Source: Devosia sp. (lineage in GTDB: Bacteria; Pseudomonadota; Alphaproteobacteria; Rhizobiales; Devosiaceae). Taken from it: DNA of 64,000 nt. Numbering within the stretch: position 1 is the first letter of the stretch; each line of letters opens with the position of its first letter. Shown piece after piece: positions 62,556-64,000 of this stretch. The translations under genes were made by a program, and so were the position numbers. The stretch covers positions 496,001 through 560,000 of the forward strand of contig NZ_JANQAH010000009.1 of assembly GCF_024707125.1 (NCBI RefSeq). The letters are read 5' to 3'. The notes beneath the pieces are model-generated. The model was not told where the DNA came from and made no database searches. It saw only the letters and a program-made list of their open reading frames with translations.

Positions 62556-63860
62556 TCACAGTGCCGCGCGCGGCCAGGTTATGGTGACGCGGGCATGGCC
62601 CGTGGGTTTTTCGTTTTCAAAACTGAGGCGCGCACCGGTGCGCTCCAGGAGGGTTTTTGCGATGAAGATGCCGAGGCCGAGCCCGCCGGGCTGGTGGGCG
62701 TCGCCGCCCTGCGGGTCGCGCGGGCGGGTGGTCAGATAAGGCTCGCCCAGCCGGGCGATGAGTTCGGGGGCAAAGCCGGGGCCATCATCGGTCACCGTGA
62801 CGGTGATGGCGGACTGGTCCCATTCGGTGTCGATGCGCACGGTTTCCCGCGCATAGCCGGTGGCGTTCTCGATGAGATTGCCAAGGCCATAGAGCAGGCC
62901 CACCGAGCGTGGAAACACCGGAGAGGTGCCCGTCGCGCGCTCGGAATAAAACAAAATCACCTTGCCGCGGCCTTCATGCGGGCGGGCGACTTCGGCCAGA
63001 ATATCGGTCAGCGGCGCCTTGGCGAACATATCGGCGGGATCGCTGCCAAGGTTTCGCAATTTTGAAAGAATGGCCCGGCAGCGCGCGGCCTGCGAGATGA
63101 TCAGTTCAACATCTTCGGCCAAGGGGCTGCCCTCTTCGACCTCGGCCCGCATTTCCTTGGCGGCCAGCGCAATGGTCGAGAGTGGGGTGCCCAACTCGTG
63201 GGCTGCTGCGGCGGCGAGGCCATCGAGCGCTGAAAGCTGCTCGCGATGCGAAAGGGCGAGTTCCGTCGCCGCGAGCGCATCGGCGATCAGACGCGATTCA
63301 TGGGCGACGCGGATCGTATAGGCGGCGATAAAGGCAATGCCGCAGATGATCGAGACCCAGATGCCGATCACATAGATGCGGTTGAACACCAGTTCTTCGC
63401 CCGGGGTCCAGGGCAGGGGCAGGTGCAGCACCGAAATCACCGAGGCGATCACGGCGGCAAGCGCCGAGATCAGTAGGGTTTCGCGCGGCGGCAGAGTCGT
63501 GGCCGAAACCGAGACCGGGGCGAGAAGCAGCAGCGCGAAGGGATTGAGGAGGCCACCGGTCAGCGCCAGCAGCCCGCCCAATTGGCAGAGGTCAAAAGCG
63601 AGCTGAATGGCAGCAAATCGCGGGGAAAGCTGTCCCTTGGCGCCATAGCGCAGGAACAGCCCGACATTGAGCCCGGCCGAAAGCGCGATCAGCGCCAGGC
63701 ATTCCCAGAGCGGCAGCGGAAAGCCGAGCCCCAAATGGACAAAGAGCACGCCAATGGTCTGCCCCACCACGGCCAGCCAGCGCAGCAGCACCAGCGTCTG
63801 CAGGCGCAACGGCCGCCAATGGGAGGTGTCGTCGCTGATCGACAGGCTCTCTTCGCTCAT
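62556..63860 (-). CDS. actS: ActS/RegB/PrrB sensor histidine kinase
   Basis: A 434-residue kinase with six N-terminal transmembrane helices. Conserved RegB features: the quinone-binding box GGLLNPFALLLLAPV, H-box ALDGLAAAAAHELGTPLSTI with the phosphoacceptor His, the redox Cys in SQAARCRAILSKL and ATPase motifs VGLLYGLGNLIENATGYA (N) and VTVTDDGPGFAPEL (G1), then GGLGLGIFIAKTLL (G2). Quinone reduction and Cys oxidation regulate autophosphorylation. Together with ActR it forms the redox two-component system. The last 140 bases of the window upstream show no gene. Confidence 0.95.
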   Translation of the reverse strand: MSEESLSISDDTSHWRPLRLQTLVLLRWLAVVGQTIGVLFVHLGLGFPLPLWECLALIALSAGLNVGLFLRYGAKGQLSPRFAAIQLAFDLCQLGGLLALTGGLLNPFALLLLAPVSVSATTLPPRETLLISALAAVIASVISVLHLPLPWTPGEELVFNRIYVIGIWVSIICGIAFIAAYTIRVAHESRLIADALAATELALSHREQLSALDGLAAAAAHELGTPLSTIALAAKEMRAEVEEGSPLAEDVELIISQAARCRAILSKLRNLGSDPADMFAKAPLTDILAEVARPHEGRGKVILFYSERATGTSPVFPRSVGLLYGLGNLIENATGYARETVRIDTEWDQSAITVTVTDDGPGFAPELIARLGEPYLTTRPRDPQGGDAHQPGGLGLGIFIAKTLLERTGARLSFENEKPTGHARVTITWPRAAL

Positions 63861-64000
63861 GATTTTGGGGAACGGCTATGCGCCGCATAGGAAGGAAAAA
63901 GCGTCATTTCAAGCCTAGAAATCCCATAGGCACATTCTTGATCCTGCCTCATGGAGGGCCACGTTATGCGCATCGCGACGTGACTGGGAAACGAAACGAC

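Noticed and set aside
63861..64000. Start of a further gene at ATG 63966
   Set aside because: The frame closes after five codons (MRIAT).

Overview
The window looks like a chromosomal segment of a GC-rich alphaproteobacterium of the Hyphomicrobiales, most plausibly a Devosia-like genus. This is inferred from the gene content: glnK-amtB, ActS/ActR (RegB/RegA), a mutM / ubiE-ubiB-dut / rpsT / dnaA neighbourhood, MmcB, DUF1127, UbiH and UbiB, plus a possible CtrA box and a cluster of GANTC (CcrM-type) sites. No phage, plasmid, CRISPR or complete insertion sequence is visible. Most of the window is housekeeping and metabolic DNA sprinkled with short hairpin-rich dispersed repeats.

Layout. 1-2.7 kb: two tandem DUF5060-type glycoside-hydrolase-like proteins (the first cut by the window edge) and a VOC protein behind a long leader hairpin. 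2.8-5.1 kb: DUF305 protein, multi-pass membrane protein and an NsrR-like Rrf2 regulator. 5.1-9.3 kb: GST, tRNA-Gly(GCC), thioredoxin-TPR co-chaperone, LON-domain protein, Trm112-like protein and a UbiH-type monooxygenase. 9.5-11.3 kb: glnK-amtB behind a sigma54-type promoter. 11.6-16.4 kb: ftsK, lolA and uppP. 16.5-21.2 kb: GST, SDR, GNAT, DUF6886, a GIY-YIG protein boxed in by inverted repeats, an alpha/beta hydrolase, and infC with an apparent AUU start codon. 21.4-27.9 kb: reductase/LysR divergent pair, a ThiF/MoeB-like protein lacking zinc cysteines, DUF2259, dut, a lipoprotein, ubiB and ubiE.

28-37.5 kb is the replication region: mutM, rpsT, a 0.7-kb non-coding stretch with clustered GANTC sites, dnaA, a TolA-like secreted protein, dnaN, recF and gyrB, all on the + strand. 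37.6-50.5 kb: small metabolic and envelope genes, a class A penicillin-binding protein with an unusual DPxTG-repeat tail, GPx, a cyclic-nucleotide-binding protein with a SelW-like partner, YegP, an amino-acid ABC binding protein and permease with no ATPase, CreA, a 1-Cys peroxiredoxin and an RlpA-like protein. 50.6-53.8 kb: two aldo-keto reductases and DUF1127 opposite a LysR regulator. 54.5-59.7 kb: four YbjJ-like MFS transporters, interrupted by an mmcB gene carrying a one-base homopolymer frameshift. 59.7-63.9 kb: a beta-CASP metallo-RNase, a DUF1428 protein and the redox two-component pair actR-actS.

The most unusual structures are the dispersed double-hairpin repeats. At least 13 copies in several related designs are present, one set bracketing the GIY-YIG gene, which may be a nuclease-associated palindromic mobile element. 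Also notable are the four-transporter array, the DPxTG tail on PBP1A, the AUU start of infC, the long hairpin abutting the VOC Shine-Dalgarno, and the CcrM-site cluster before dnaA.
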